64,000 bases of DNA from Sepiola atlantica (GCA_963556195.1 OY744522.1:38551263-38615262); one strand, 5' to 3'; positions 45,516 to 57,295 are shown, counted from the stretch's first letter. Translations and numbers: made by a program. Notes: a model not told the origin generated them from the letters alone.

Positions 45516-45589
45516 TCCTATTTTGAGATAAAATTGAGGGAAAAAAAGGTTTAAATATCTCAATATTATAGATATCTAAATCCCTTTTG

Positions 45590-46260
45590 CCCTCAATTTA
45601 ATCTCAATCTATCAACACATCCTGAACAAAACTACATTTCATTTATCTCTCCCCAAAATTAAAATCATTTTTCTTCTTTTCTTTTCCTTTTCTTTATTGT
45701 CATGTTCACAGCACATTTCAAAACATTCTTTCAAACTCACTTATATTCACACATTCCTGACATAGCCAGCTTGTCAATACTCCTACCCTCCAAAAATTTC
45801 ACACCTGACCACAACAAAATCTCTCCTCTCACCTATCTCACCCTTTTACCTACTTCTTTCATACTCTTACCCACACCCCCGCCCATTTTCAAGTTATCTT
45901 CATTTATTCAAATCTTTTTCTAAAACTATGATACCACCTACATACCAAACACACAGAGTTCCCCCTTCCCTCCTGTTTCCCTAGCCCCTCAAAATACATG
46001 CCACATCTCACCACGACAAACAACTCAGCCCCCTTTCCTCTCTCCCACCCTAAGGCAAATTCCTTTTTTCACCGCTGTCTTAATGGTCCCCACTCAAATC
46101 TTTCCATATTCATTTCACTCTTTGCCACTACTGACTTCTCGCAGCCTGGACTCTCGTCCAGCGCTCTTAGTAGCCCCGGCTGCTACTTTTCCTTATCAAC
46201 CCATCATGTCAACACAATATTTCGATGTACTTGCATGACATTTTTCTTTAAATTATCACC
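45590..46260 (+). other. Pyrimidine-rich region, possible retroelement 3' trailer
   Basis: C/T-dominated sequence with few purine runs, unlike its neighbours, leading into a hammerhead-like motif and an AT repeat. The composition suggests an untranslated trailer of a retroelement. Frames across it have no recognisable motif. Confidence 0.4.
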
Positions 46261-46300
46261 CTGAGAAAGTCTTACAATGAAGACGAAACGTTGATGAATA
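46261..46300 (+). ncRNA. Hammerhead-like relic
   Basis: Plus strand: CUGAGAA (G8 to A), helix II GTCTT/AAGAC with loop acaatg, then GAAAC (46285-46289). No clear helix III or NUH site. It is probably a dead copy. Confidence 0.45.
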
Positions 46301-46339
46301 TATAAAAAATATCTCTTGGTTTTTCCTTTTTCATTTCCC

Positions 46340-46497
46340 ATATATATATATGTACATATATGTATATATGCATATGCATATGTATGTATATATTTTTATA
46401 TGTATATGTATATATTGATCTACATATGTATGTATTCATATGTATATATGTAGATGTATATATGCATATGCGTATATATGTACATGTATTTATATAT
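46340..46497. repeat. AT simple-sequence region
   Basis: TA/TATG/GCATA repeats that end at the 5' truncation point of the LINE. Confidence 0.9.
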
Positions 46498-47700
46498 CTC
46501 CTCACACAACATTGACATGACTGACTATCCCCCACTCTACCGTAAAGACTCTGACAAACATATGCACGGGCTAGGAGTTTATGTGCGGAACACCCCCCCT
46601 GACTAGAGAACATAGGTTAGAATCAGATGACCATGATTACATGTGCTTTAGATTGACTTTACATCACAGCGTCAGCTACTTATATTTCTTATACCGCTCT
46701 TCGTCGACCCAGGATTGTACTCTGCTAAACTCTGTCTCTGAAAGCATAGATAGATCACTCTTAATTGACTCGAATGCCAAGATACATGTATTTGGGGATT
46801 TTACTGCCCAACACCGCGACTGGTTGGGATTCTCTAGCCTTACTGACGCAGCCGGCGACTCTAAGTATACTTTCTCCCTAGCTCACTCCCTCTCTCAGAC
46901 TGTCGATTTTCCGACCCGCATCCCCGATCGAGTAGACCAGCAAGCCTCACTTCTAGACCTCTTCTTCACCTCAATGCCCGAAGCTTGTGTGACGAAAGCT
47001 AATAGCCCACTCGGAAATGCTGATCACATTGTGCTAATGATACATATCACCCTAAAACGTCGTCAAAAAGCTGATGAACCGTTGCTCAAAACAACAAGAT
47101 ACTACGAGCAAGCAGATTTTGAGTCAATAAGAGATCACATCAGTGACGCCCCATGGAGGGAAACCTTCTCACTACCTGCACACCAGTGTGCAAACGAATT
47201 AACTGAATGGGTCAAAGCAGGCATTGAAGTCTATGTCCCCATGCGAAAATTCTTTAGCAAGTCCCACTATCCTCAATGGTTCACTTCAGAATGTGCAGCT
47301 GCCATTTCTGAGAGGCAACAAACATTCCGTAAATTCGGCCGCCATAAGTCAGCTACTAATAGACATAAATTTATAGAGTCAAGAAATAATTGCAAGGTCG
47401 TAATAGGCGAAGCAAAGAGAAGGTATAATGAGTTAACAAAAAGACGCATCCAGTCACAGAAACTAGGTATTCGCGATTTCTGGAAAATCTACAATAGTGT
47501 AGTGAACAATGGTCAATCCACGATTCCCCCACTATCAAACCACAATGATGTCGTTTGCACGGCCACTGGTAAGGATGAACTACTTGCCCAGCGTTTCGCT
47601 TCTAACTCAACTTGAAACTCAGATAGCCACCCCCTCCCCGAATTCCCTTTGCGGACCGAAGTTACACTTGATAACCTGGTCATCACCCCATCCCAGGTCA
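46498..47700 (+). pseudogene. LINE endonuclease (EEP) and linker
   Basis: From 46498 the frame reads HNIDMTDYPPLYRKDSD and GLGVYVRN, then shifts at a C-run near 46600 into the main frame (46581-47615). That frame carries IHVFGDFTAQHRDWLGF, FPTRIPDRVDQQASLLDLFF and NADHIVL. These are the C-terminal half of an apurinic-type endonuclease; the catalytic glutamate region is lost by truncation. The linker ends RFASNST with TGA at 47613. The same frame continues (TEVTLDNLVITPSQVRDIIKK) to a second shift at the A-run near 47711. Confidence 0.85.
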
Positions 47701-47710
47701 GAGACATTAT

Positions 47711-49192
47711 AAAAAAAACCTTGCCACATCTAAAGCTTGTGGGACTGATCTTATACCTGTAATAGTAATAAAGAAATGTTCTGCTGAACTGGCCCCTGTC
47801 CTCTCCAAACTCGTCAATAAATGCCTAGCTGAATCTTGCTTCCCCGATAGCTGGAAAATTGACTCTGTGGTACCTGTCTACAAGAGTTCTGAGAATAGAG
47901 CCGACCCTCAGAACTACCGCCCAATCAGTTTACTGCCGATCTTTGCCAAAATCTTTGAATCTTTAATCAATCTAGCGATAGTACGGCACTTAGTTAATGC
48001 TAAACTTCTATCTGACCGCCAGTATGGATTTAGACAAGCACGATCTACTGCAGACATCCTAACGGTCATCTCTGAACGCATGTATCATACACTCGACAAG
48101 GCAGGTGAAGCTAGGGTAGTAGCGCTTGATATATCCAAGGCCTTTGACAAGGTTTGGCAGAAAGGGCTTCTCCTGAAAATACGCTCATACGGTATTACTG
48201 GGCAACTACTTAATATAATTAGATCCTTCCTAAACAAAAGAAAAATCCAGGTTGTCCTCGATGACCGTTCATCTAAGCAACATGACATAAATGCAGGTGT
48301 ACCCCAGGGATCTATCCTTTGACCTTTGTTGTTCCTGATCTATATAAACGATCTCCCTGGTGACATAGAGTCGGAGATTAGTTTATTTGCTGACGACACC
48401 ACGCTTTACTCTCGCCATGTTGGTAAAACAGACGCGATCATATCCGAGGCAATGGCTGAATCTTTAGAAAATGACCTCCAGGCTCTAGTGGATTGGGGTC
48501 ATAAATGGTTGGTAACTTTTAATGCCGCAAAGACAAAGCTACTTTCCTTCAACAACTACAAGAAGCCTCTCCAACCACCGATTGCCATGGCAAATAACAC
48601 TTTACCTGAGAGTTCATCATTCAAACTCCTCGGCCTAACCTTCACAGGTAACATAAATTGGAACAAATACATTGAAGACATTGCCAAGGCTGCCTCAAAG
48701 AAGGTTGGCTCCCTCTACCGTCCTAGTAAACTCCCTACATCTGACATTATCCTGTATCTATACAAAGCCACCATCCGCCCATGCATAGAGTATTGTTGCC
48801 ACATCTCTCCCTCCTTGACAAGGTCCCAAAAAAGAGTCGCCAACCTAATAGGTCCCTCACTGTCAACCAAGCTCCAGTCCCTGTCCCATCGCCGCAATGT
48901 AGCATCCTTATGTTTTTTTTACAAATACTTCAATGGATTATGCTCCGATGAATTGGTTCATCTGGTGCCCCCTCGACGTAAATTCACTAGACTAACTCGA
49001 CAATCAACTAACTCTCATTCATTCATTGTGGAGGTCCCCAGATGCCGGAGAGCTTTCTACTCAAATAGCTTCTTTCCTCATGCTGCTGGCCTCTGGAACT
49101 CCCTCCCTGTCCCCTGTTTCCCCGACAGTACTGACATGCAGAAATTTAAAACTAATGTAAACAGACATTTCGCTGCGCAGATCCCAATTTAG
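47711..49192 (+). pseudogene. LINE reverse transcriptase and C-terminal domain
   Basis: After a frameshift at an A8 run (about 47711-47718) the reading is ATSKACGTDLIP and CFPDSWK (RT block 1), then NYRPISLLPIFAKIFE, DRQYGFRQARSTADIL, ALDISKAFDKVW and INAGVPQGSIL. A TGA at 48320-48322 replaces the usual glycine. The frame continues PLLFLIYINDLP and SLFADDTTLYS with the FADD catalytic aspartates, then the thumb and a C-terminal domain (RPCIEYCCHI, NLIGPSLSTKL, LWNSLPVPCFPDS). The defects (one or two frameshifts, two stops) rule out activity. Confidence 0.9.
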
Positions 49193-49282
49193 GCTGACCC
49201 TCCCAACCTTCTCCCCTTTTCTTTTTTGTCAGTAGTCCTTTATGTCTACAGTGGTGGCCTGCTTTGTTTGAGGTGAACCATG

Positions 49283-49500
49283 TTAAAAGATGTATATGTA
49301 TTTATATATGTATGTATACATATGTATTTATGTAGATGTTTTTATACTTATGTATATATATATATATATTTATATATGTATGTTTATATGTGTATTTACA
49401 CATATGTATGCATATGTATGTATGTATCTATGTATACATATGTATATATGTATGTATACACATTTATGTACGTATTTATGTATATATCTATAATATATAC
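49283..49500 (+). repeat. TATG/TA microsatellite at the LINE 3' end
   Basis: Degenerate tatatgtatg repeats following the LINE 3' UTR, perhaps its 3' tail. Confidence 0.85.
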
Positions 49501-50293
49501 TAGTGTTGGTACAATTAATTGGAATTTTGTACTGGAATCGGAAAGACCTTAGTCTATGTTCTGATTCCAAAAACGATTCTTTTAATTGTCTTTAAAACTT
49601 TCTTTTCGATTGCTTGTGCTAATAATGAAATTATATATATTTATTGTTTTAAAACTACCAGTGAAATTAAGACCGATAGATCATAATAACATCAAAATAG
49701 AATGCTAATGCGCTAAGTAATTTTTAAGAGAATGCTGTGGATTGACAAGGTAAATAAAAATGTTTTAAAATTAAATAAAAAAATGTTTGTCAAGAGAAAA
49801 TACTTACAACGATGATCGATAATTACATTATTAAAATTAAATTTATTTGTTTCATGCTGTTGTGTTTTTTTCCGGTTTTTTAATTATATAATGAGCTTTT
49901 TTCGGTGGGCTTTTGTTTGCTCCCCCAGGTTTGACAAAAGGTGTGAACATTAGGAAAGCCTTTTTTATCACTGACGATCGTGAAAGACAGTGAAACATTG
50001 CAATCAACATAAAAATGTAAGTGTTTAATGAATCATTTTGTTAACTATTAACTATGTAAAAGAAATTTAAAATGTGTTTTATGAATATGTTTATTACTGA
50101 CATGTTTTTATTAATTTTTGTCTCATATTACAAACTATATTTTAATGTAATGTGAAAGTTTGAATGGTTTTCTTTGTAGATGTTTAGTGGATTCTTTTAT
50201 TGAATAACGAGCAGTTATCACACAAGTCATCGTCAGTGATTGCTGACCGACAACAACCGGTGGTGTTCCCTCGAGTATATTCATCTATTTATA

Positions 50294-50295
<2 letters not shown>
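49501..50295. other. AT-rich region without a gene
   Basis: No gene is recognised. A hammerhead-like string near 49972-50000 lacks helices. Confidence 0.5.

Positions 50296-50348
<53 letters not shown>
50296..50348. repeat. (AT)n tract
   Basis: Pure TA repeat. Confidence 0.95.
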
Positions 50349-50350
<2 letters not shown>

Positions 50351-50465
50351 TGTAGTATTAACACAGTAGACGTCGCTAGCTATAAATGCATCGTTCCTTT
50401 CATTAAGTTGAACGCTCTTATGACGTCAAGCCGCCGAAATAAGTGTTAAAATTATCACTGTTTAT

Positions 50466-50640
50466 TAAGCTATCCAGCGGTGGCCGAATGGTTCTAGGTG
50501 TCGGGATTTGAGTTGTCAAATACTCGTGGCCCGGGGTTTCGAATCACGCGACCAGTAGTGAATTGTTATATCGCTATGTTGATGAGTCCCGATTAAAGGT
50601 CGAAACGTATACATACATAGATAATAAGCGAAAAACAAAT
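50466..50640 (+). mobile_element. tRNA-like head plus hammerhead (SINE-hammerhead composite)
   Basis: gcggtggccgaatggttcta at 50475 fits the A box and 5' arm of a class II (Ser/Leu) tRNA. ggggtttcgaatcacg at about 50533 is a B box with an extra T. Thirty bases after the tRNA-like part comes a hammerhead (50574-50620) on the same strand, then 'agataataagcg' and an AT tail. A Pol III head with a hammerhead is the organisation known for schistosome Sm-alpha SINE-like repeats. Target duplications were not found. Confidence 0.65.
50574..50620 (+). ncRNA. Hammerhead, near-intact (C3 changed)
   Basis: Helix I CTATG (50574-50578) with CATAG (50616-50620). Core UUGAUGA (C3 to U). Helix II around GTCC..GGTC with one mismatch. 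GAAA at 50602-50605. Helix III of the near-palindrome ACGTATACAT. Triplet AUA ending at 50615. The C3 change should weaken or abolish cleavage, and the rest is well ordered. Confidence 0.65.
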
Positions 50641-50689
50641 ATTTATCATATATATATATACGAAATTATTACCGTATTAATTTTTATAC

Positions 50690-50736
50690 CCACAGACAGA
50701 TGATTGTTTCGTCTGTATTTAGACTCAGCAGTGTGG
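50690..50736 (-). ncRNA. Hammerhead (family 5), GUC site, A6 changed
   Basis: Minus strand: helix I CCACA (50736-50732) with TGTGG, perfect. Core CUGCUGA (position 6 A to C). Helix II GTCT/AGAC with loop aaatac, perfect. GAAA. Helix III ACA/TGT. Triplet GUC (50697-50695). One catalytic-core change only. The relatives are 38061-38102 and 32465-32515. Confidence 0.7.
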
Positions 50737-50779
50737 CTATATATAGCTGACCGCTGATCGCATCTTTGGATCTCAGTCA

Positions 50780-53600
50780 TCACTGACTGTCATGGTCCGA
50801 CGATAATAAGTCGATACCTCCGCCGAAGCATCTTAATATTAGAGGAGTATTAAATATATGTCAATGATCAATTTTTTGATAAATATTCAAGCAAAAAAAT
50901 AATACATTTTTGAAATGTAGCTTAAGTTTATTATTAATAATATAACGGCATTGAGATTTGGATAGAGATCAAGAAATGCATTTTCAGGTGACGAGGTATA
51001 TCTTTTATGGTTAGCTTGTGTCAACAAATACGAGTAAAAGTTTGCAGATCAAAATTCTAATTTCGCACTCATTTTCGTGCTCTGCCAAGTGTTAATAAAG
51101 CAAATGCTTTCGTTTGATGGATTTAAGAATAGATAAGTTGTTCATTCATTTATTTTACTATAAAATGTGCAAGGTGTTTCAAAATGTTATGCGAAATTAA
51201 AGTTTTATTAAGATTTCTACAATCTGTATTTTCAGTGTAAATTAAGTATGTTTCTGTTGTAAACCATGTAATTTAGGTTATAATAATTAATAACTCGTAA
51301 AACAAAATGGATGACTTTTCAACAGAAAGGTTTAACAGATTTATTAAAAGTTTAATTAGAATGAAATGAATTATTTAGATGCTGTAACGCGAGATGAAAT
51401 ATGAAACAGTCTGATCCGTGGTCAATGTTTTTTTTTCACTCCGGCAAACCACTCGACAAGGGGAGATAACTCTGAAATGGTCCAAGGGACATAATTGTGT
51501 TTTCTTTAGTTATCCTAACAGTTTCCCTCGCATAAAAATCAAATCACCTTTTCAGTGAATTGGTTTTCTTATGACTCACTTTGATGACAATCTGTTTCAT
51601 TTCAAGTTCGTACAATTAAATATTCGTGGGTACTTTAGCTAGCATACATACTAGTTCTCACATAGATTTGTGCGGATCCATACGAAACGGTCTTTACTGG
51701 TTCCCTAAAGTCGAAAACGGGTTTCAGCAGAAATGAATAATCGAAATAAAAAGTGTTTCTTTTTAAATAGGCAACATTTATCTGTTGTAGAATATGGAAA
51801 CTCTTTTGGTACACCCAGCTTTATAGACACAGCCAACTCCTCAAACCTAGTATGGGAAGAGGATAACGTCTGCTAATTTCAATCTTTAAGCCTGCTCTGG
51901 TGGGATGATATTTAATCAATACCTAGTCGGTACCAACCACGATATCTACTTTTTGTCATAATTTGGGGTATCAGAAATGTGATAAACGGATAACATCACC
52001 AACGTTACTATAGAGATCACAGAGTGTTATAGGCTACGTAAAGTTGAGTTTACTCCATTAAGAGTTGATCCTCCGCCATAGAGAAGTCAAATATGCGATT
52101 AGTTAAGTTACTTCTAATCAGAACTGAAACAATAGCGAGGAAAACGTACAAGCCTCAAAGTGTAGCAGATGTTTCATGTGTCGGTCGACTGTTTTTCAGA
52201 GAAAAAATAATTCGTGTTCATAATAGCAGATTTCTATAGTCGAAACTAATGTGAATATTTAGAAACCAACAGTCGGTGAGTTCGGGTTTTCACTGTTGAG
52301 ATAAAGCGTTGGTGTTGGATATTTTGTCACTGGTGGTACGGTGTTGGATGAACAGGAATTCCTTCTGAAGTTTTAATCTTCATTGGTACCTTATTTCGGC
52401 CACAAAAGAATTAGACACATCTTTGTTTTTTAACAAAATGTTTTACAAAAACTTGTCATACAATTAAAACAAGAACTGGCAAGAATTTTCAAACATTTTG
52501 TCCGTTTTTACACACCTTATATATAAAGTAAAGCCATACGATTCTCCGTTTCTTTGACTTAACTAGCTTTTTTAATAGCAGGTAATACTTAAATATGTTT
52601 CGATATAGCCATATAGTTTTCATTCGAGTATGCTTTTTAAAAAAAAAATTTTGATCGATTTTAATATTTAACCCGTTCGATGTTTTATTTTAGATTGGTA
52701 TAATCTCAACTAAAATGAATTCTTTTAATCTGAGCGATCGGCGATGGAAAGGTTATTTCAAACTTAAGCTTATCGGGCGGCATTCTCCAAATAAATACTT
52801 GAGTCGATCTAATAGACGCAATAAAAACGGTATCATGATATCGAGTGAGAGAGGTACTTTCATCCTAAACGATGAGGGGGTTTTCAACATGCGTTAACCA
52901 GAAGCATCGGCTTTGTATCATGTCTATTGTTAGATGCATCCTCATATCTCTATAAAAAGACGTGATTTGGTTTTAAATAGCATTTTCATCGCTAAACGCG
53001 CAGATTGAGTTTTCGATTATATCAATCAAATGAACATATGTGTTTATACCGAAACAGATTTAACGATGTATATTGTATTACAAAAGCTATTTAAGTCAAA
53101 GAAATGGAGAATAAAATAAAATATCAAAGAGATAACAAAGTAAGTAAAAGAAATAAAATAAAATTTACATTATTTTCAGTCAGGTAACGTCTGTTTAATG
53201 TACAAATGTTTAGCGTTCTCGCCGAGAATCAAACTCGCATTCGTCAGCATAGCCAACTGCTGTTTTCACGACTCTCCAACCGTAGTACCAACTATTACAC
53301 AACCGTAGTTCCAACTATTGCACAGATTAACCAATAAAATAGCGACCCGATTAAATCGATGAAGTCGATTGGAATTAAATTTTTATTTTTAAAGAAAATA
53401 CTCGAATAAAAACCATATGTTTATATCCAAACATATTTAAATATTTAAGTCAAAGAAACGGTCAATCGACTGACTGCTTTATATAGAAAATATATGTTCC
53501 TCTGTCAGACTCTTAGTCTTAAGTTTCAAATATAATTTCATGGTCTGTCAAGCTTGAGTTCGAAATAACATTTTCGTTGGTCGATCACTATTAAGTTTGG
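50780..53600. other. Non-coding region, no gene recognised
   Basis: Moderately AT-rich, apparently single-copy within the window. A 60-codon open stretch (52715-52897) has no motif. 53190-53290 contains a doubtful tRNA-like T arm. Confidence 0.5.
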
Positions 53601-54730
53601 AAAAGCATTTCTTTTTCTGTGACACTTATGTGTCAAATAGCATTTTCATTTGGATGCATGTTAATATCTCAAATTGTATTTCGACAGTTTATGGTTCTTA
53701 TGTTTCACATATCGTTTTCCTTCAACTGTAATGTAATGGAGTTTTCTTCAATCCCACATTCCGTTCTTCTCGATCCCCACGGTGCCCTCTTTCTCGTCGA
53801 CAGAATCAGTTCATCAAAGTTATGTAGTGGTGGTGAGGTAGCAATCTTGTTTTCTCTCTATCGTTATCTCATTGTTTTTTCCTTCTATATACTATAAAAA
53901 AAGAAAGATCTCCCCTGATAATTCGCAACGTAAGACTGAAGGCTTCCTGTTTGTGTGACATCACTGCCGGGAGACATAGCTTTCCTCGAATTCTAATTGG
54001 AAAATTCCACTCAAACTAATTCGAAACTTTACGTGGAAAATTTACCATACCAATCCTATCATTTACACACCCGTCTCTTATTTTGTTTCAGAACTGCTGA
54101 CTAGAGGTTTGAATAGAATTTTCGTGTGTCAAGCTTAAGTTTGAAATGTCATTTTTGTTGGTCTGTCGTGCTGAAATACAAAATCAGTATTAGTATTTCA
54201 ACACTAACCGCGGTTTTTTTTTAACGTGAGAGTTTCTTTGATAAGTATTATACTTCAAGAGATTTGAGTGTCGCAAATGTGACATTTCCTCAGTCACCAT
54301 CTTATCTTCCTTTTCCCCTTGTTTTTCGGACGCTGTATTGTTTATTTCCTTTCTATTCCCGCCTTTTCCTCTTTCTCTCCCTTCCTCAATTTCTCTCTCT
54401 CTCTACATCACCGCTCTCTTTGTTCCCTTCATATACTCAAAGCCTGTGTGGTATTAGCTCGTACGTCCATTGTCCTGAGCTTGATCAAACACTTCACTCT
54501 CGCCCCCCCCAAAAAAAAACACTCGCAAGGAACGCCGGGGTTGATCTGCACGACACCATTGTATTGGACACTCTTTAACACCAAGAAGCTAATCCAAATG
54601 TAAAACATTTCCATAATGCCATTGCAAACACAAGAACAAACGATCTCTTTCTTTTCAAGAAAGTAAAGCACACAACACTCAATTGAATAATAATATGACC
54701 ATAGACTTATGGGTAGAATACTTTAGTTAA
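53601..54730. other. Non-coding region with pyrimidine-rich stretch
   Basis: C/T-rich sequence at 54295-54430. Phrases like 'gtcaagcttgagtt.gaaat.acattttcgttggtc' recur at about 53547 and 54128, so an old repeat is present. Overlapping open frames at 54264-54603 shift against each other and have no motif. Confidence 0.5.
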
Positions 54731-54846
54731 TATATGTATATATTTTTTTAAATATATATTTATATATATATATATATTTATATATATATACATATTTATA
54801 TATATATTTATATATATATATATATTTATATATGTATATATATATT

Positions 54847-54877
<31 letters not shown>

Positions 54878-54878
54878 G

Positions 54879-54965
<87 letters not shown>

Positions 54966-55014
54966 ATATATTTATATATGTATATATATATATATATTTA
55001 TATATGTATATATA

Positions 55015-55053
<39 letters not shown>

Positions 55054-55080
55054 GTATATATATATTTATATATATAAGAA
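54731..55080. repeat. 350-bp AT simple-sequence region
   Basis: TATATTTATA-type repeats with TATG interruptions. Confidence 0.95.
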
Positions 55081-55121
55081 TATCAATTCACGAAAAGAAA
55101 AATTAATTACCCGAACAGATA

Positions 55122-55268
55122 TACAGGGTGTCTCAAAAAAATGTACTCACTCGTAGAATGACGAGAAAACTTTGCTTCATCGCTCCACACAATTTTGTGT
55201 GCAAACTCGACATCTTCTGCACATTTTGCCATTCTAAGAGTGGGTACATTTTTTTGAGACACCCTGTA
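55122..55268. mobile_element. 147-bp mariner-type MITE
   Basis: Inverted repeats of about 29 bp start cagggtgtctcaaaaaaatg at 55124 and end with its complement at 55266, flanked by TA on both sides. The outer CAGGGTGT(T/C)TCAAAA matches the mariner at 34774-36084, so a related transposase could recognise it. No coding capacity. Confidence 0.9.
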
Positions 55269-55914
55269 TATAAAAATTAACGTAATTACAAGTAATCTTC
55301 ATGGCTAGAATCCTTATACCAAATTCTATCGAAATACGTTACGTTATTTTGATTGTAGAAACTGTCTATAATAATAGGCTTAATCTTATGTGGTCTCAAG
55401 AAGGAATAGAAAATCAGAGAATATTTTTTTATTTGTGTCAAATGACAATGAATAAAGCCACGTATCAATTTTTGTTTTCTCTAAATTTAATATGCAAATG
55501 CGTAACGATATTTATAAAAATAAATCATTATTATTTCATTAAAAACTCATTATTTAAAAATTAAATATACGTAAAAATAACATTAGAAACACATGTTCCG
55601 ACATTTAGCGTCCCTCTTTCGATGATCACACCACCTACATTTCCACGTAAGCCTTTTGCACGTATTTGACGTTTTGTTTGTATTTAAGAGAAAACATTAT
55701 CCTTTTTTATGAAATAAAAATGAATACAAATAGTTGATAAATCTTAACTAATACATTTTTATTTTAATAGTATTTTTTTAATTTTATATTCACATTCATC
55801 TATGTTTCTCTCTTTAGTGTAGACAATCAGATTATTTTAGATCTCTACGGAGAGGTAAATAAATTCCTACGCCAAACTCATTTAAGTAGGTTATAAAGAC
55901 AAAATATTTTCGTT
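55269..55914. other. AT-rich region without a gene
   Basis: No gene or repeat unit recognised. Confidence 0.5.
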
Positions 55915-55982
55915 TGATCGGTGGCCGAGTTGATAAAGTTATTGTATTTTATGCCATTGTGGTTTGGAATATCACACTAAAC
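55915..55982 (+). other. tRNA-like SINE relic
   Basis: gatcggtggccgagttgata fits a Ser/Leu-type A box. gtggtttggaatatcacac 40 bp later is a decayed B box. The opening resembles the tRNA-like head at 50475. No tail or target duplication identified. Confidence 0.5.
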
Positions 55983-56394
55983 AATTGATTTTTTATGTAG
56001 CGTTCCAGTTATTTCTTGGTCGATATCGAGCATCATTATTAACCTGAATATTTTAAAAATTGTTCATTTATTGGTTCCGCTTTTAAAGAAAAGTATGCCT
56101 TCCACCTTAATCTATTAATTATGCCCGTTTTTCTTTTCGTTAAAGAGAACGTAAAACTGTGTAGGCTGGGCTAAGGAATGTTCTTTAGTGGATAAGACGG
56201 TGTAAACTTCTCCATTCTTGTTCCAAAGTAGTGCTGAGATAAAGTAAATTCCGTACTTAAAATCCTTAGAGAGCTCAACTCACTTGTAGTGGGGAGCCAA
56301 TATAGTTTGCAGGTTCGAATGATTTCGATGGGAATCTGAGAAAGAGAGCTCAATGTAAATTTAAACAGAGCAAGAATAAATTTTAAAGGGGAAA

Positions 56395-57000
56395 AAACTA
56401 GACACACATTCGGGTTGTACATATTATAACTTATTTCGACCTAGATCGGTCTCATCAGATGTATGACCAATCGCATTCAGAACATGAATGATGAGAAAAT
56501 GCTACCACCGTTATTAAAGCAAATGGACAAAAAGAAAAACAAAAAAGTTGATGTTTGACAAATTATAATTAACTATGATGACAATCTTATAAGAAAAAGG
56601 GGGTGGTAAATGCAAAAAGACCAGTTCCCCTATTTTTTTCTAGAAAATGAATTCCATTTTAAATTGAGAGAATTAAAAATGTTCACGATTAAAAAAATTA
56701 TCAGATATTATAATAATTTGTCGGATATACTACAATACGGATATCCGGATTAAATTTACAAGTATTTACGCTTAAAAGTTTAATTGGTTTCAAATCGAAA
56801 AATGCGGGGTATGTTCCAGTGCGAAGATTACGATTAAAATTAGGATTAAAACTTAATTGATTATAAAACGAAACATTCAGTTTATATTGCAGTACCGAGA
56901 TTAAAAGTGCGACGAAATTTACACAAAGTTTATTAACAAATTATAAAAAAAAAATTTTGCCGGGGGTTTCTTGTGTATACGTAGACAATTTAGAATTTGT
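56395..57000 (-). mobile_element. Diverged relative of the two-hammerhead element
   Basis: Left end (aaaaaactagacacacatt then ggttgtac.tattataactt) matches the tip of 40304-41669. Interior phrases 'ttcacgattaaaaa', 'gcgaagatta', 'acttaattgattataa.acg' and 'gcgac.aaattt' also match in order. No right inverted arm or second hammerhead was found, so it is truncated or solo-ended. Confidence 0.7.
56413..56469 (-). ncRNA. Hammerhead with intact core
   Basis: Minus strand: core CUGAUGA (56458-56452), helix II GACC/GGTC with loop gatcta, GAAA, helix III ATA/TAT with loop agt, triplet AUA. Helix I (TACAT region with ATATGTA) has mismatches. It is the counterpart of 41574-41634 with the consensus U7. 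Confidence 0.75.
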
Positions 57001-57225
57001 GAATACTATTGTTATTTTTATAACAAAATTTAATCTTAACTCCGTAACTGGATAAAAGAAGTTGTCTGCCATGATAGTTGAAAAGTAAACAGAACTGCTC
57101 TCACAATCAAACAAGCATCTCATTTAATCGGTGTTTTTGTTAAATAAATTTGTTCAAAGGTTCTACTTCGTCTTTTCTTTCATTTTAGAGTTGCAATTAA
57201 ACCGAAAACAACGTGTAACCATTAA

Positions 57226-57227
57226 AC

Positions 57228-57295
<68 letters not shown>

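Larger units (their letters stand above)
46498..49280 (+). mobile_element. Jockey/CR1-like LINE, 5'-truncated and broken
   Basis: Non-LTR retrotransposon running from within the endonuclease to the 3' UTR, which ends in a TATG/TA repeat at 49283. The clade call (jockey superfamily, near CR1/jockey) is from motif style only. Pieces of related elements lie at 59850-61950 and 63240-63830. Confidence 0.88.

Noticed and set aside
49970..50005. Possible hammerhead (CUGACGA followed by GAAAC)
   Set aside because: The intervening bases do not form helix II and no helix III/NUH fits. Chance cannot be excluded.
53208..53270. tRNA-like T arm on minus (GCGAG-tttgatt-CTCGG)
   Set aside because: A-box-like sequence lies too close and there is no anticodon arm. 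Too weak to annotate.
54264..54603. Overlapping 100-codon open frames
   Set aside because: They lie in pyrimidine-rich low-complexity DNA and have no motif or supporting signal.
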